Made by a program: the position numbers and the translations under genes
In this document: positions 18,062-26,475 of the stretch, one piece after another
How the letters are laid out: every line of letters starts with the position of its first letter
Position numbering within the stretch: position 1 is the first letter of the stretch
NCBI RefSeq assembly: GCF_023516595.1
Contig: NZ_JAMGBG010000032.1
Coordinates: 1 to 64,000, forward strand
DNA from: Streptomyces neyagawaensis
Lineage (GTDB): Bacteria > Actinomycetota > Actinomycetes > Streptomycetales > Streptomycetaceae
DNA: 64,000 nt
Direction of reading: 5' to 3'
The notes under the pieces: generated by a model
The model's database searches: none
Told to the model about the DNA's origin: nothing
Seen by the model: the letters and a program-made list of their open reading frames with translations, nothing else

Positions 18062-18889
18062 TCACTCCCCCGGCCACTCCGGCTTGCGCTTCTCGTTGAA
18101 GGCGGCCACGCCCTCCGCCCGGTCGCCCGAGAAGGCCACGGAACGCCACGCCGCGTCCTCGACGTCCAGCCCCGCCCGCAGATCGAGGCCGTGCCCGAGC
18201 CGCAGCGCCCGCTTCGCGGCCCGCAGCCCCACGGGCGAGTTGGCGGCCATCCGCGCGGCCAGCGCCAACGCCTCCGTACGGTCCTGCCCCTCCGCGACCA
18301 GTTCGTCGACCAGACCCAACTCCCGCGCCTCCGCGGCCTCCAGCCGTCGCGCGGTGAAGATCAGTTCGGCGGCCCGCGCGGCCCCCACGCGACGCGGCAG
18401 CAACTGCGTACCGCCGCCGCCCGGAATCACCCCCACCGACACCTCCGGCAGCCCCACCACCGCCGTGCGGTCGGCCACGATCACATCGCAGGACAGCGCC
18501 AGCTCGAACCCTCCGCCCAGCGCGAAGCCGTGCACGGCGGCGACGGTCGGCATCGGCAGCTCAAGCACCCCGGTGTACGCCGCCCGCGCGACGGGCCGCT
18601 GCCGCACCAGCTCCGCGTCACTGAACGAGTTCCGCTCCTTCAGGTCGGCCCCGACGCAGAACGCCCGCTCGTGCGTCGAGGTCACCACGACCACCCGTAC
18701 GTCCCGGTCGGCGGCCAGCGCGTCGCACGCGGCGGCGATGGAGCGGGCCATGTCGGTGGACACGGCGTTCATGGCCTTCGGCCGGTCGAGGGCGAGTTCG
18801 GCGACGTACGCGTGCCGCCGCACGACCACGAACTCGCCGTACCGACGCTCGCCGCCCGGCCCCTCTGCGACATCGACACCGACACCCAT
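18062..18889 (-). CDS. Enoyl-CoA hydratase/isomerase family protein
   Basis: 275 residues from ATG 18889, with GGAGG 10 nt upstream. Crotonase-fold landmarks are ALDRPKAMNAVS, the oxyanion-hole blocks FCVGADLKER and VHGFALGGGFELALSCD, then LPEVSVGVIPGGGGTQLLPR and the AKRALRLG helix. The glutamate pair of true hydratases is present (GGGFELA and LPEVSVG), so hydration of 2-enoyl-CoA in beta-oxidation is the best guess. The substrate is unknown. A palindrome, GTTAACACGCGTTAAC, sits between the likely -10 region and the ribosome-binding site, indicating control by a dimeric repressor of the TetR or FadR-like type. The gene appears monocistronic. Confidence 0.92.
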   Translation of the reverse strand: MGVGVDVAEGPGGERRYGEFVVVRRHAYVAELALDRPKAMNAVSTDMARSIAAACDALAADRDVRVVVVTSTHERAFCVGADLKERNSFSDAELVRQRPVARAAYTGVLELPMPTVAAVHGFALGGGFELALSCDVIVADRTAVVGLPEVSVGVIPGGGGTQLLPRRVGAARAAELIFTARRLEAAEARELGLVDELVAEGQDRTEALALAARMAANSPVGLRAAKRALRLGHGLDLRAGLDVEDAAWRSVAFSGDRAEGVAAFNEKRKPEWPGE

Positions 18890-18900
18890 GACACCCTCCG

Positions 18901-18916
18901 GTTAACGCGTGTTAAC
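18901..18916 (-). promoter_or_regulatory. Operator-like palindrome upstream of enoyl-CoA hydratase
   Basis: On the minus strand GTTAACACGCGTTAAC has 6-bp GTTAAC arms. It lies 12-27 nt before the ATG and next to TAGTTA, a possible -10. A repressor bound here would block transcription initiation. Confidence 0.55.
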
Positions 18917-19166
18917 TACCGTCACCCCGATCATCGCAGCCCGGCCCGCCCCGCAACACCCCCGTCTCGGCGCGGGCCCCCGGCGACGGCGTGACGCCTG
19001 CTCCCCCCGGCGACGACGCGTTCGGCAACCGCGCGCGACAACGCGTCGGCCCGTTTCCCCGATCGAGTGACATCCGACCCTTCTCGGGCCACATCGCCCA
19101 CTTGGCCGCATAGCCTGCGCTCCGCCAGGCGCACCGGGGGACTCGGGCGCGGAGGGAGGACGGACC

Positions 19167-20462
19167 ATGACGACGCACACGGTGACCAGGCCGACGGCAC
19201 CCACCACGGGGCCACGCCCGAACACCCCACCGACGGCACCCCAGCCGCCGACACCGCGACCGCACACCTCCCCAACGGCACAGGCACAGAAAGCCCAGCC
19301 CCAGCCCCAGCCCCAAGCGAGCACCAACACGGGGCCCCGGCCCTCGACGCCCGAGGCCGCCCAGCGGCCCCCCGGGCCCCGGGCCTCGACCGGCTCACCC
19401 GCGCCGCAGCCGGGCTCACCGACGCCACAGGCACCCCCGTCAGGGGCGGCTCGAGGTGCCTCGGCGCCCTGGACCCCATCGGCCGCCCACGCATCGTCCA
19501 CCGCGGCCGCCTCCAAGGCATCCGCAGCGGCGCCCCCAGCGCAGACATCACCGGGCTCACCCAAACCGCAAGCCTCGCCGTCAGGGGCGGCTCGGGGCAC
19601 CTCGACGCCCTGGACCCCGTCCGCCGCGTCCGTGTCGTCCGCCGCGGCCCCGGCCAAGGCATCCCCAGCGGCGCCCCCAGCGCAGACATCACCGGGCTCA
19701 CCCAAACCGCAGGCCTCGCCGTCAGGGGCGGTTCGAGGTGCCCCGGCGCCCTGGGCCCCGTCCACCACGTCCTCGTCTCCCACCCCGGCCCCGGCGGCGG
19801 GCGCGTACGACGATCAGCAGGCGCCCGTCGTTCTCGCCGGGCGGCCCCGTGGGCGGCATCGGCGGCCGCGTCCCCGGAAGGTGCTGTTCGCGGTCGGTGG
19901 GATGGCTCTGGCGGCCAGTGCGCTGAGCCTGCTGCGGCTGGCCTCGGACCCGGTCTCGGGCGGCGGCGCGGCCGGTACCACGCCGAGGGCGGCGGACGAC
20001 CTCTCGGACGAGGCGACCGACGAGGCGACCGGCACCGGCGCTTCCCTGGGCGGCGTGCCCTCAACGGAGCCGACCGCCGACGCGCCCATGGGCGACACGG
20101 GCGCCGCGCCGACGGCACCGCCGGCACCGGGTTCGGCCACCGCCGTACCGTCGCCGTCGGCGACCTCGTCCGTGCCCTCCATCGGCGTCGAACTCCCGGG
20201 CGGCCCCGGCGCCCCCCACACTCCCCCGGAGCGCGCCACGCTCCCGGAGACCCCGGCGGCCCCCGAGACCCCCCGCCCCACCCGGGACACGCCCACCCAA
20301 CAGCCGCCCGCGGCCAGGCAACCCGCCGCACCCGCCGCACCCGACGCACCGGACTCCCCGACCACCCCCGACGGCACGACCGAGCCGACTCAGTCGCAGC
20401 GGCCGGGCCTGTGCGTCCCGGTCGTCGGCCTGTGCGTCGACGACACTCCGGTCGGCAGGTGA
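19167..20462 (+). CDS. Proline-rich single-pass membrane protein, unknown function
   Basis: 431 residues. The ATG at 19167 is preceded by GGAGGGAGG, a very strong Shine-Dalgarno. Residues 1-235 are Pro/Ala/Ser/Thr-rich and disordered. They include about three copies of a 47-residue repeat (PSGAARGTSTPWTPSAA followed by PPAQTSPGSPKPQASP). A basic block (RGRHRRPRPRK) precedes a transmembrane helix (about 238-258). Another disordered Pro/Thr-rich stretch then leads to a short conserved end, GLCVPVVGLCVDD, with two cysteines. By the positive-inside rule the basic N-terminal half is cytoplasmic and the C-terminal half extracellular. I do not recognise a family; similar architectures occur among envelope-associated proteins. 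The repeats make it prone to length change. Confidence 0.75.
   Translation: MTTHTVTRPTAPTTGPRPNTPPTAPQPPTPRPHTSPTAQAQKAQPQPQPQASTNTGPRPSTPEAAQRPPGPRASTGSPAPQPGSPTPQAPPSGAARGASAPWTPSAAHASSTAAASKASAAAPPAQTSPGSPKPQASPSGAARGTSTPWTPSAASVSSAAAPAKASPAAPPAQTSPGSPKPQASPSGAVRGAPAPWAPSTTSSSPTPAPAAGAYDDQQAPVVLAGRPRGRHRRPRPRKVLFAVGGMALAASALSLLRLASDPVSGGGAAGTTPRAADDLSDEATDEATGTGASLGGVPSTEPTADAPMGDTGAAPTAPPAPGSATAVPSPSATSSVPSIGVELPGGPGAPHTPPERATLPETPAAPETPRPTRDTPTQQPPAARQPAAPAAPDAPDSPTTPDGTTEPTQSQRPGLCVPVVGLCVDDTPVGR
19400..19770 (+). repeat. 141-bp in-frame coding repeat
   Basis: CAGGGGCGGCTCG-like landmarks at about 19441, 19582 and 19723 show a 141-bp period (47 codons). The copies sit inside the proline-rich membrane protein gene and preserve its frame. 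Confidence 0.85.
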
Positions 20463-20779
20463 GAACGGCCCTCCCGGCAGCCGACGCCACGACGCGACCG
20501 CCCGGCGACAGCGCCACGGCTCGCAGCCCACGGCCCGCGATCGGAAGCCGCGAGCCTCACTCGGCGCGGAGTCCTGAGCCCTCGGCCCAGGTGCCTACCG
20601 GGGAACGCGCCACACCCGGCTCTCGTCCCGGCGCCGTACCGCTCATCCCCCCGGTCGCCGGCCCGCGCCCTCAGTCCCGAACGTCCTTGCGTGCCCCAGC
20701 CGGAAGCCCATCGCTCGGTCACCCGGAATCACCGGCGGATCGCGGCGGTCACCCGTGTCCGGGCCGCCCGCGGCGGTGC
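20463..20779. other. Intergenic region, nothing recognised
   Basis: About 317 bp between the convergent proline-rich protein and adenylate cyclase genes. I see no gene-like composition, promoter or clear hairpin. Confidence 0.5.
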
Positions 20780-21916
20780 CTACGCCTTGCCCGGTCGGCG
20801 GGTGAGGAGCCACGGCTGGACCACGCCGAGACCTCGTACGGGGCGTTGCCACATGGGCTGGAGGGCGAAGCGGTAGGTCGGCGGTTCCTCGCCCTCCTTC
20901 TCGGCGGCGGCCGCGGCCTCGGCGGCCTCCGCCTCGGACGCGGGGGCCTCACCGGCGCGGATGAGTTCCTCGGCGAACGCGGCGTCGACGAGGACCGCGT
21001 CCTTGGGCGCTATGGAGGTCAGCCGGCTCGCGAGGTTCACCGTGGAACCGAACACGTCGCCCATGCGGGTCGTGACGGTCCCGAAGGCCATGCCGACGCG
21101 CAGCTCGGGCATGGTCTCGTCGTTCGCCATGGTCTCGATCAGCCGCAGGGCGATCTCCGCGGCCACACCCGAGTCGTCGGTGGCGTAGAGGACCTCGTCG
21201 CCCAGGGTCTTGATCAGCCGGCCCCCGTTCGCGGCGACGAGATCCGCGGCCGTGGTCTCGAAGGCCTCGACGAGTTCGCCGAGCTCCTCCTCCTCCATGC
21301 GGCGGGTCAGCCGGGTGAAGCCGACCAGGTCGGCGAAGCAGACCGCGAGTCGCCGGTCGACCATCTCCTCGTCGTCGGCGGCCTGCACGACCCGGCCGGT
21401 GGCGGCGGCGAGCTGGCGCCGCCAGACGTAGACGAGGAACTCCTCCAGCTCGGGCAGGAGCAGTTCGATCAGGGGGTACGTCACCTCGGTACGGGTCATG
21501 CCCGGCTCCGGCGGTTCCGTCAGCCCCTCCAGGAAGGAGTCGATCTGCCACTCGGCGAGCCGCGCGGTGGTCTGACCGGTGGAACGGGCCACCTGCACGG
21601 CCATGGCCTCGCTGAGCAGGCCCGCCTCGACGAGACCGGCGAGCCGCCGCAGGGCGAGGACGTCCGCCTCGGTGAGCGCCTTGGCCTGGCCGATGTCCGC
21701 GAAGCCCATGGCCCGCCAGAACCGGGACGCCAGTTCCATGGAGACGCCCGCGCTCCGGGCCGCCTGGAAGGGGGTGTAACGACGCTCGGCTCCGAGGATG
21801 AGCCCTTCGAGCCGCAGCGCGAGCGGGTCCTCCTCGCCGCCGTCCGCGCCCTGGGGGTCCGGCGGGTCCACGCGGCCCTGCGCGTCCGTGCCGGAGCCCG
21901 TGTCCTCGACGCTCAC
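20780..21916 (-). CDS. cya: Class III adenylate cyclase
   Basis: 378 residues from GTG 21916, with AAGGG about 9 nt upstream. The N-terminal 180 residues are helical and contain a MerR-like 'PFQAARSAGVSMELASRFWRAMGF' segment and a hydrophobic helix near 145-165 (LIELLLPELEEFLVYVW). The catalytic domain spans about 187-345. The metal-binding aspartate is in VCFADLVGFTRL (196), and the second metal/ATP region is IKTLGDEVLYA (235-244). VNLASRLTS carries the transition-state residues. It should make cAMP, which in S. coelicolor is needed for germination and works with the receptor Crp. The gene's place beside the enoyl-CoA hydratase and birA/pccB matches my memory of the S. coelicolor cya locus. 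The last 45 residues are Ala/Glu-rich. Confidence 0.9.
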   Translation of the reverse strand: MSVEDTGSGTDAQGRVDPPDPQGADGGEEDPLALRLEGLILGAERRYTPFQAARSAGVSMELASRFWRAMGFADIGQAKALTEADVLALRRLAGLVEAGLLSEAMAVQVARSTGQTTARLAEWQIDSFLEGLTEPPEPGMTRTEVTYPLIELLLPELEEFLVYVWRRQLAAATGRVVQAADDEEMVDRRLAVCFADLVGFTRLTRRMEEEELGELVEAFETTAADLVAANGGRLIKTLGDEVLYATDDSGVAAEIALRLIETMANDETMPELRVGMAFGTVTTRMGDVFGSTVNLASRLTSIAPKDAVLVDAAFAEELIRAGEAPASEAEAAEAAAAAEKEGEEPPTYRFALQPMWQRPVRGLGVVQPWLLTRRPGKA

Positions 21917-22052
21917 GCCAGCTGCCCTTCCGATCTCCCGCGGTCACGTACTCGACCGGCCTCAACTCTACGGCAGGTGTGCGCCAGCTCACTCCGTCAG
22001 GTGTGGCCGACAGGGTTGCCCTCCTTGACCGTACGGCCACGGCGTGCTCGCT

Positions 22053-22079
22053 GCCCCCGGGAGCGGAACTCCCGGGGGC
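22053..22079 (-). terminator. Hairpin downstream of birA
   Basis: GCCCCCGGGAG and CTCCCGGGGGC form an 11-bp stem with a 5-nt loop, between the birA stop and the cyclase start. Confidence 0.7.
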
Positions 22080-22198
22080 CTCACCCGCACCCCGGGCCGG
22101 CGGCCCGCCTTCCGGCGGCGGGCGGCCTGGACGCCGTCACCGGGTGCCCGGACAACGGGTGTCCCACACACCCCACCGCCCCCTGACGTCTCCTCTTC

Positions 22199-23068
22199 TC
22201 ACACGGCGCGCAGATGCACGATGTCCCCGGCGCCCACCGGCTCCTGCACGCCGTCGCCGGTGGCCAGCACCAGCCGCCCGTCCCCGTCGACGGCCACGGC
22301 CTCCCCGACGATCGACCGGTCGCCCGGCAGCTCGGCCCGCACCTTGCGCCCGAGGGTCGCGCAGCCGGCCGCGTACGTCTCCTGCAACCCGCTCACCGCC
22401 GGGTCGCCCCCGGCCCGCCGCCAGCGGCCGTACCAGTCCTCCAGCGCGCGCAGCACGGCGCGCAGCAGGGGATCGCGGTCGGTGGTCACGGCGCCGGCGA
22501 GGGCCAGCGACCCGGCGGTGGGCACCGGCAGCTCGTCCTCGCGGAGGCTGACGTTGACGCCGATCCCGATGACGACGCCGCCGTCGCCCGCGCGCTCGGC
22601 GAGGATGCCGCCGGCCTTGCGTTCCTCCCCGTCCACGGTCACCAGCACATCGTTGGGCCATTTGAGTGACGTGTCGACGCCGGCGGCCCGGGACAGCCCC
22701 GTCGCGACGGCGACACCGGCCAGCAGCGGCAGCCAGCCCCACTGGTGGACGGGAACGTCGGTGGGCTTGAGGAGGACGGAGAAGAAGAGGCCGGAGCGGG
22801 GCGGTGCCGTCCACTGCCGGTCGAGGCGTCCCCGGCCGGCGGTCTGTTCCTCGGCGACGAGGACGGCGCCCTCCTCGGCGTCCCCCCGGACCGCGCGGTC
22901 CACCAGGTCGTGATTGGTGGAGCCGGTGCGCTGCACGACCTGCACATCGCGGTAGAGGCCCCCGTGCCCGCCGTCCCGTACCAGCCCGCGTCGCAACGCG
23001 GCCCCGTTGAGCGGTGGGCGGTCGAGGTCGGACCAGCGGCTGTCGTCTGAGGCATCTCGCGGCGTCAT
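22199..23068 (-). CDS. birA: Biotin--[acetyl-CoA-carboxylase] ligase
   Basis: 289 residues from ATG 23068. Ligase motifs are TGSTNHDLVDRAVRG, the biotinyl-AMP loop AGRGRLDRQWTAP, LKWPNDVLV with the catalytic lysine, GGILAE, and VIGIGVNV. The C-terminal SH3-like cap is seen in VGEAVAVDGDGRLVL. There is no N-terminal winged helix, so it is a group I enzyme that does not act as a repressor. It attaches biotin to the carrier lysine of AccA2, encoded 4 kb away, and faces the carboxyltransferase gene pccB divergently. TAGGGT lies 7 nt before the ATG, so transcription is probably leaderless. Confidence 0.95.
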   Translation of the reverse strand: MTPRDASDDSRWSDLDRPPLNGAALRRGLVRDGGHGGLYRDVQVVQRTGSTNHDLVDRAVRGDAEEGAVLVAEEQTAGRGRLDRQWTAPPRSGLFFSVLLKPTDVPVHQWGWLPLLAGVAVATGLSRAAGVDTSLKWPNDVLVTVDGEERKAGGILAERAGDGGVVIGIGVNVSLREDELPVPTAGSLALAGAVTTDRDPLLRAVLRALEDWYGRWRRAGGDPAVSGLQETYAAGCATLGRKVRAELPGDRSIVGEAVAVDGDGRLVLATGDGVQEPVGAGDIVHLRAV

Positions 23069-23275
23069 GCAACCCACCCTAGGTGTGGTAAACGCCGCAC
23101 TGCCGATCCGTAGGGGCAGCACTACGCTACGGATGAGTAACCACCGCCACTTCTGAGCACGTACCGAGACAGCACACGTCGTCGCCCCGAGCAAGCCCGC
23201 ACCGCCCGAGCAAGCACGTACCGCGAAGTTCTCACGTCCCCATGTCCCACTGAGCAGGCAGGGAGCCGCATCCCG

Positions 23276-24874
23276 ATGTCCGAGCCGGAAGAGCCAGCGA
23301 CCATCGACATCCACACGACCGCGGGGAAGCTCGCGGATCTGCAGCGCCGTATCCACGAGGCGACGCATGCCGGCTCCGAGCGCGCGGTGGAGAAGCAGCA
23401 CGCCAAGGGCAAACTGACGGCCCGTGAGCGGATCGAACTGCTCCTCGACGAGGACTCCTTCGTGGAGTTCGACGAGTTCGCCCGCCACCGCTCCACCGAC
23501 TTCGGCATGGAGCACAACCGCCCCTACGGCGACGGTGTCGTCACCGGCTACGGCACGGTCGACGGCCGCCCCGTCGCCGTGTTCTCGCAGGACTTCACCG
23601 TCCTCGGCGGTTCCCTGGGCGAGGTCTTCGGCCAGAAGATCATGAAGGCGATGGACTTCGCCCTGAAGACCGGCTGCCCCGTGATCGGTATCAACGACTC
23701 CGGCGGCGCCCGCATCCAGGAGGGCGTCATGGCCCTCGGCATGTACGGGGAGATCTTCCGCCGCAACACCCACGCGTCCGGTGTGATCCCGCAGATCTCC
23801 CTGGTCGTGGGCCCCTGCGCGGGCGGCGCGGTCTACTCCCCCGCGATCACCGACTTCACGGTCATGGTCGACCAGACCTCGCACATGTTCATCACCGGCC
23901 CCGACGTCATCAAGACGGTCACCGGCGAGGACGTCGGCTTCGAGGAACTGGGCGGCGCCCGCACCCACAACGCGACCTCGGGCGTGGCCCACCACATGGC
24001 GGGCGACGAGAAGGACGCCATCGAGTACGTCAAGCAGCTCCTGTCGTACCTGCCCTCGAACAACCTCAGTGAGCCCCCGGCCTTCCCCGAGCAGGCGGAC
24101 CTCACCGTCACCGACGAGGACCGTGAGCTGGACACCCTCGTCCCGGACAGCGCGAACCAGCCGTACGACATGCACACGGTGATCGAACACGTCCTGGACG
24201 ACGCCGAGTTCTTCGAGACGCAGGCCCTGTTCGCGCCGAACATCCTCACGGGCTTCGGCCGCGTCGAGGGCCACCCGGTGGGCATCGTCGCCAATCAGCC
24301 GCTGCAGTTCGCCGGCTGTCTGGACATCGACGCCTCGGAGAAGGCGGCCCGCTTCGTCCGCACCTGCGACGCCTTCAACGTCCCCGTCCTGACGTTCGTC
24401 GACGTCCCCGGCTTCCTCCCGGGCGTCGGCCAGGAGCACGAGGGCATCATCCGCCGCGGCGCCAAGCTCATCTACGCCTACGCCGAGGCCACAGTCCCGC
24501 TGATCACGGTCATCACCCGCAAGGCCTTCGGCGGCGCCTACGACGTCATGGGCTCCAAGCACCTCGGCGCCGACCTCAACCTCGCCTGGCCCACCGCCCA
24601 GATCGCCGTCATGGGCGCCCAGGGCGCGGTCAACATCCTGCACCGCCGCACCATCGCCGCCGCCTCCGAGGAGGAGCGCGAGGAGGTCCGGGCCCGCCTG
24701 ATCCAGGAGTACGAGGACACCCTCCTCAACCCCTACACGGCCGCCGAACGCGGTTACGTCGACGCCGTGATCACGCCCTCGGACACCCGCCGCCACATCG
24801 TCCGCGGGCTGCGGCAGCTCCGCACGAAGCGGGAGTCCCTGCCCCCGAAGAAGCACGGCAACATCCCCCTCTAG
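23276..24874 (+). CDS. pccB: Propionyl/acetyl-CoA carboxylase carboxyltransferase subunit
   Basis: 532 residues from ATG 23276. It is a crotonase-superfamily carboxyltransferase with two halves. The first binds acyl-CoA (GGSLGEVFGQKIMKAMDFA, INDSGGARIQEGV, VGPCAGGAVYSPA, with the G-A oxyanion pairs). The second binds carboxybiotin (NQPLQFAGCLDIDASEKAARF, DVPGFLPGVGQE, TVPLITVITRKAFGGAYDVMG). The residue that sets acyl preference follows in the first half, and propionyl-CoA is the likely main substrate. The product, methylmalonyl-CoA, feeds polyketide and fatty-acid synthesis. It is followed after 17 bp by the epsilon subunit in one operon. AccA2, further downstream, supplies the biotinylated alpha subunit. 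Confidence 0.95.
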   Translation: MSEPEEPATIDIHTTAGKLADLQRRIHEATHAGSERAVEKQHAKGKLTARERIELLLDEDSFVEFDEFARHRSTDFGMEHNRPYGDGVVTGYGTVDGRPVAVFSQDFTVLGGSLGEVFGQKIMKAMDFALKTGCPVIGINDSGGARIQEGVMALGMYGEIFRRNTHASGVIPQISLVVGPCAGGAVYSPAITDFTVMVDQTSHMFITGPDVIKTVTGEDVGFEELGGARTHNATSGVAHHMAGDEKDAIEYVKQLLSYLPSNNLSEPPAFPEQADLTVTDEDRELDTLVPDSANQPYDMHTVIEHVLDDAEFFETQALFAPNILTGFGRVEGHPVGIVANQPLQFAGCLDIDASEKAARFVRTCDAFNVPVLTFVDVPGFLPGVGQEHEGIIRRGAKLIYAYAEATVPLITVITRKAFGGAYDVMGSKHLGADLNLAWPTAQIAVMGAQGAVNILHRRTIAAASEEEREEVRARLIQEYEDTLLNPYTAAERGYVDAVITPSDTRRHIVRGLRQLRTKRESLPPKKHGNIPL

Positions 24875-24891
24875 ACCCGACGGGAGCCATC

Positions 24892-25098
24892 GTGATCAAA
24901 GTCGTACGGGGCAACCCGACCCCCGAGGAGCTGGCCGCCGCCCTGGCGGTGGTCCAGGCGCGCGCCGCGGCGGCGGCCACACAGCCGTCCGGCGCGCCCA
25001 CCCCCCGGGACTCCTGGTCCGACCCGTCGCGCATCGCCGCGCACCGGCTGCCCGCGCCGGGCCCCACCTCCTGGAGCCGCAGCTACTGGCCCGGCTGA
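24892..25098 (+). CDS. pccE: Acyl-CoA carboxylase epsilon subunit
   Basis: A 68-residue protein from GTG 24892 with GGGAG just upstream. It begins IKVVRGNPTPEELAAALAVV, the helix that defines the family, and ends in SWSRSYWPG, the usual Trp-Arg-x-x-Trp-like tail. A disordered Ala/Pro-rich link lies between. Epsilon subunits exist only in actinobacteria and strengthen the alpha-beta assembly of the carboxylase. The position directly after pccB supports the assignment. Confidence 0.93.
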   Translation: MIKVVRGNPTPEELAAALAVVQARAAAAATQPSGAPTPRDSWSDPSRIAAHRLPAPGPTSWSRSYWPG

Positions 25099-25118
25099 GC
25101 GGAACCGCGGCCTCAAGT

Positions 25119-25134
25119 TGAGTACGCGTACTCA
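25119..25134. promoter_or_regulatory. 16-bp perfect palindrome, operator candidate
   Basis: TGAGTACGCGTACTCA is fully self-complementary. It lies 21 bp after the epsilon-subunit stop and 35 bp before the small membrane-protein ORF. It is too short and too evenly composed for a terminator, so a dimeric regulator site is likely. Confidence 0.5.
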
Positions 25135-25169
25135 GGCGTCCGGACCACAGCGCCCCGCACCATCGGAGC

Positions 25170-25298
25170 ATGCTGTGGTCCGACCCTGAGAACAAGCCGC
25201 CGAAGGAACTCCGCGACACCCAGGACATGCTCCGCCGGCTCAGCATCCTCATGGCCCTGGCCATGGTCCTGGCGATGCTGGTCCTGGGCATCCTCTGA
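25170..25298 (+). CDS. Small membrane protein (42 aa)
   Basis: The ATG at 25170 opens a 42-residue frame: a polar start MLWSDPENKPPKELRDTQDM, then a single hydrophobic helix rich in Met, Ala and Leu ending GIL. CGGAG lies immediately upstream, at unusually tight spacing. Codon use is typical, with GC-ending third positions. It fits neatly between the epsilon-subunit gene and maf without overlapping either. I recognise no family. A role as a small inner-membrane regulator is only a guess. Confidence 0.6.
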   Translation: MLWSDPENKPPKELRDTQDMLRRLSILMALAMVLAMLVLGIL

Positions 25299-25316
25299 GC
25301 GACCGGTGCCCGCCGC

Positions 25317-25322
25317 TACGCT
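25317..25322 (+). promoter_or_regulatory. -10 element for leaderless maf transcript
   Basis: TACGCT is followed by exactly 6 nt (GACCGC) and then the maf ATG at 25329, with no Shine-Dalgarno. Confidence 0.55.
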
Positions 25323-25328
25323 GACCGC

Positions 25329-25952
25329 ATGACCGAACCGCACCCCCGGCGCCGTCTGGTGCTCGCCTCGCAGTCCCCCGCCCGCCTCAACCTGCTCCGC
25401 CAGGCCGGCCTGGACCCCGAGGTGATCGTCAGCGGAGTGGACGAGGACGCCGTCACCGCCCCCACCCCGGCCGAGCTGGCCCTCGCCCTCGCCGAGGCCA
25501 AGGCCTCCGTCGTCGCGGCGAAGCCCGAGGTCAAGGGTGCCCTCGTCATCGGCTGCGACTCGGTGCTCGACCTGGACGGCGAAGCTCTCGGCAAGCCCGC
25601 CGACGCCGAGGAGGCCACGGCCCGCTGGAAGGCGATGCGCGGCCGCGCCGGCACCCTCCAGACCGGCCACTGCGTCTACGACACCGCCGCCGGCCGCTAC
25701 ACCTCCGCGACCGCCTCCACGGTCGTCCACTTCGGCGATCCCACCGACGAGGAGATCGCCGCGTACGTGGCCTCGGGCGAACCCCTCTATGTCGCGGGCG
25801 CGTTCACCCTCGACGGCCGCTCGGCCCCGTTCATCGACGGCATCGACGGCGACCACGGCAACGTGATCGGCATCAGCCTCCCCCTGGTCCGCCGTCTGCT
25901 GGCCCACCTGGACGTGGCCATCACCGACCTGTGGACTCCCCAAGTCCCGTAG
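25329..25952 (+). CDS. maf: Maf-family nucleoside triphosphate pyrophosphatase
   Basis: 207 residues. Family signatures are the start RRLVLASQSPARLNLLRQAGL, the metal and phosphate region VIGCDSVLDLDGE, GKPADAEEATARW, and the catalytic end PFIDGIDGDHGNVIGISLP. Maf proteins hydrolyse non-canonical or modified nucleoside triphosphates to monophosphates, and some have been linked to septum arrest. The gene lies within the acyl-CoA carboxylase neighbourhood, a context conserved in Streptomyces, though no functional link is known. The protein is full length. Confidence 0.95.
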   Translation: MTEPHPRRRLVLASQSPARLNLLRQAGLDPEVIVSGVDEDAVTAPTPAELALALAEAKASVVAAKPEVKGALVIGCDSVLDLDGEALGKPADAEEATARWKAMRGRAGTLQTGHCVYDTAAGRYTSATASTVVHFGDPTDEEIAAYVASGEPLYVAGAFTLDGRSAPFIDGIDGDHGNVIGISLPLVRRLLAHLDVAITDLWTPQVP

Positions 25953-25959
25953 CGGCGGC

Positions 25960-26475
25960 TCAGGACGCTCCGGCGGCCGGCGGCGCGACGGGCGCGGCCG
26001 GCGCGCCCTCCTCGTCCGGGCCGGGCTCCCCTGCGCCCCCCTTGCGGTCGCAGGTCATCAGGGTGAGCACCACGAGCGCCAGCACCACCATCATGAAGAC
26101 GAACGCGCCCCACCCGACCAGCCCCACCGTGAGCGCGCCGAGCAACCCGTGCACCACGGCCGCGCTGATGAGCACGACACGCCCGAGCCCGGCGGCAGGC
26201 CGGTCCCGTATCGCGACGAGCAGCGCGACGACCCCGCAGAACGCGAAGTAGAGCCCGAAGACGACACCCCCGGCCTTCGAGGACAGGGACATCGCGTCGG
26301 GGTCGAGTCCGGCGAGGGACATCTTCTGCCGGTCGACGACGGTGCCGAGGAACCACTGGAGCAGGGCGATCCCCAGCCCCTCCGCGAACAGCACGATCGC
26401 CGTGACCACCGCCACCGGTCTGCGGATCACCGCCACCCACCCACTTTCCCTGCCGCGCCGTTCCCGCCGGGGCAC
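25960..26475 (-). CDS. Conserved four-helix membrane protein
   Basis: 171 residues from GTG 26475; a GTG at 26436 would begin just before helix 1. Four hydrophobic segments are seen at about 19-44, 70-87, 97-117 and 120-140. A Pro/Ala/Glu-rich cytoplasmic tail follows. There are no catalytic motifs. It is convergent with maf, with only 7 bp between stops, and divergent from accA2 across a 335-bp gap. I recognise it only as a Streptomyces integral membrane protein without known function. Confidence 0.8.
   Translation of the reverse strand: MPRRERRGRESGWVAVIRRPVAVVTAIVLFAEGLGIALLQWFLGTVVDRQKMSLAGLDPDAMSLSSKAGGVVFGLYFAFCGVVALLVAIRDRPAAGLGRVVLISAAVVHGLLGALTVGLVGWGAFVFMMVVLALVVLTLMTCDRKGGAGEPGPDEEGAPAAPVAPPAAGAS

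Noticed and set aside
19067..22186. A 1039-codon plus-strand open frame crossing several genes
   Set aside because: It overlaps the proline-rich gene in another frame and runs antisense through the adenylate cyclase gene, and its composition is Arg/Gly/Ala-rich. It is a product of high GC, not a gene.
22199..24856. An 885-codon minus-strand frame joining birA with antisense pccB
   Set aside because: Only the last 289 codons are birA-like; the rest is antisense to the well-conserved pccB. The real start is ATG 23068.
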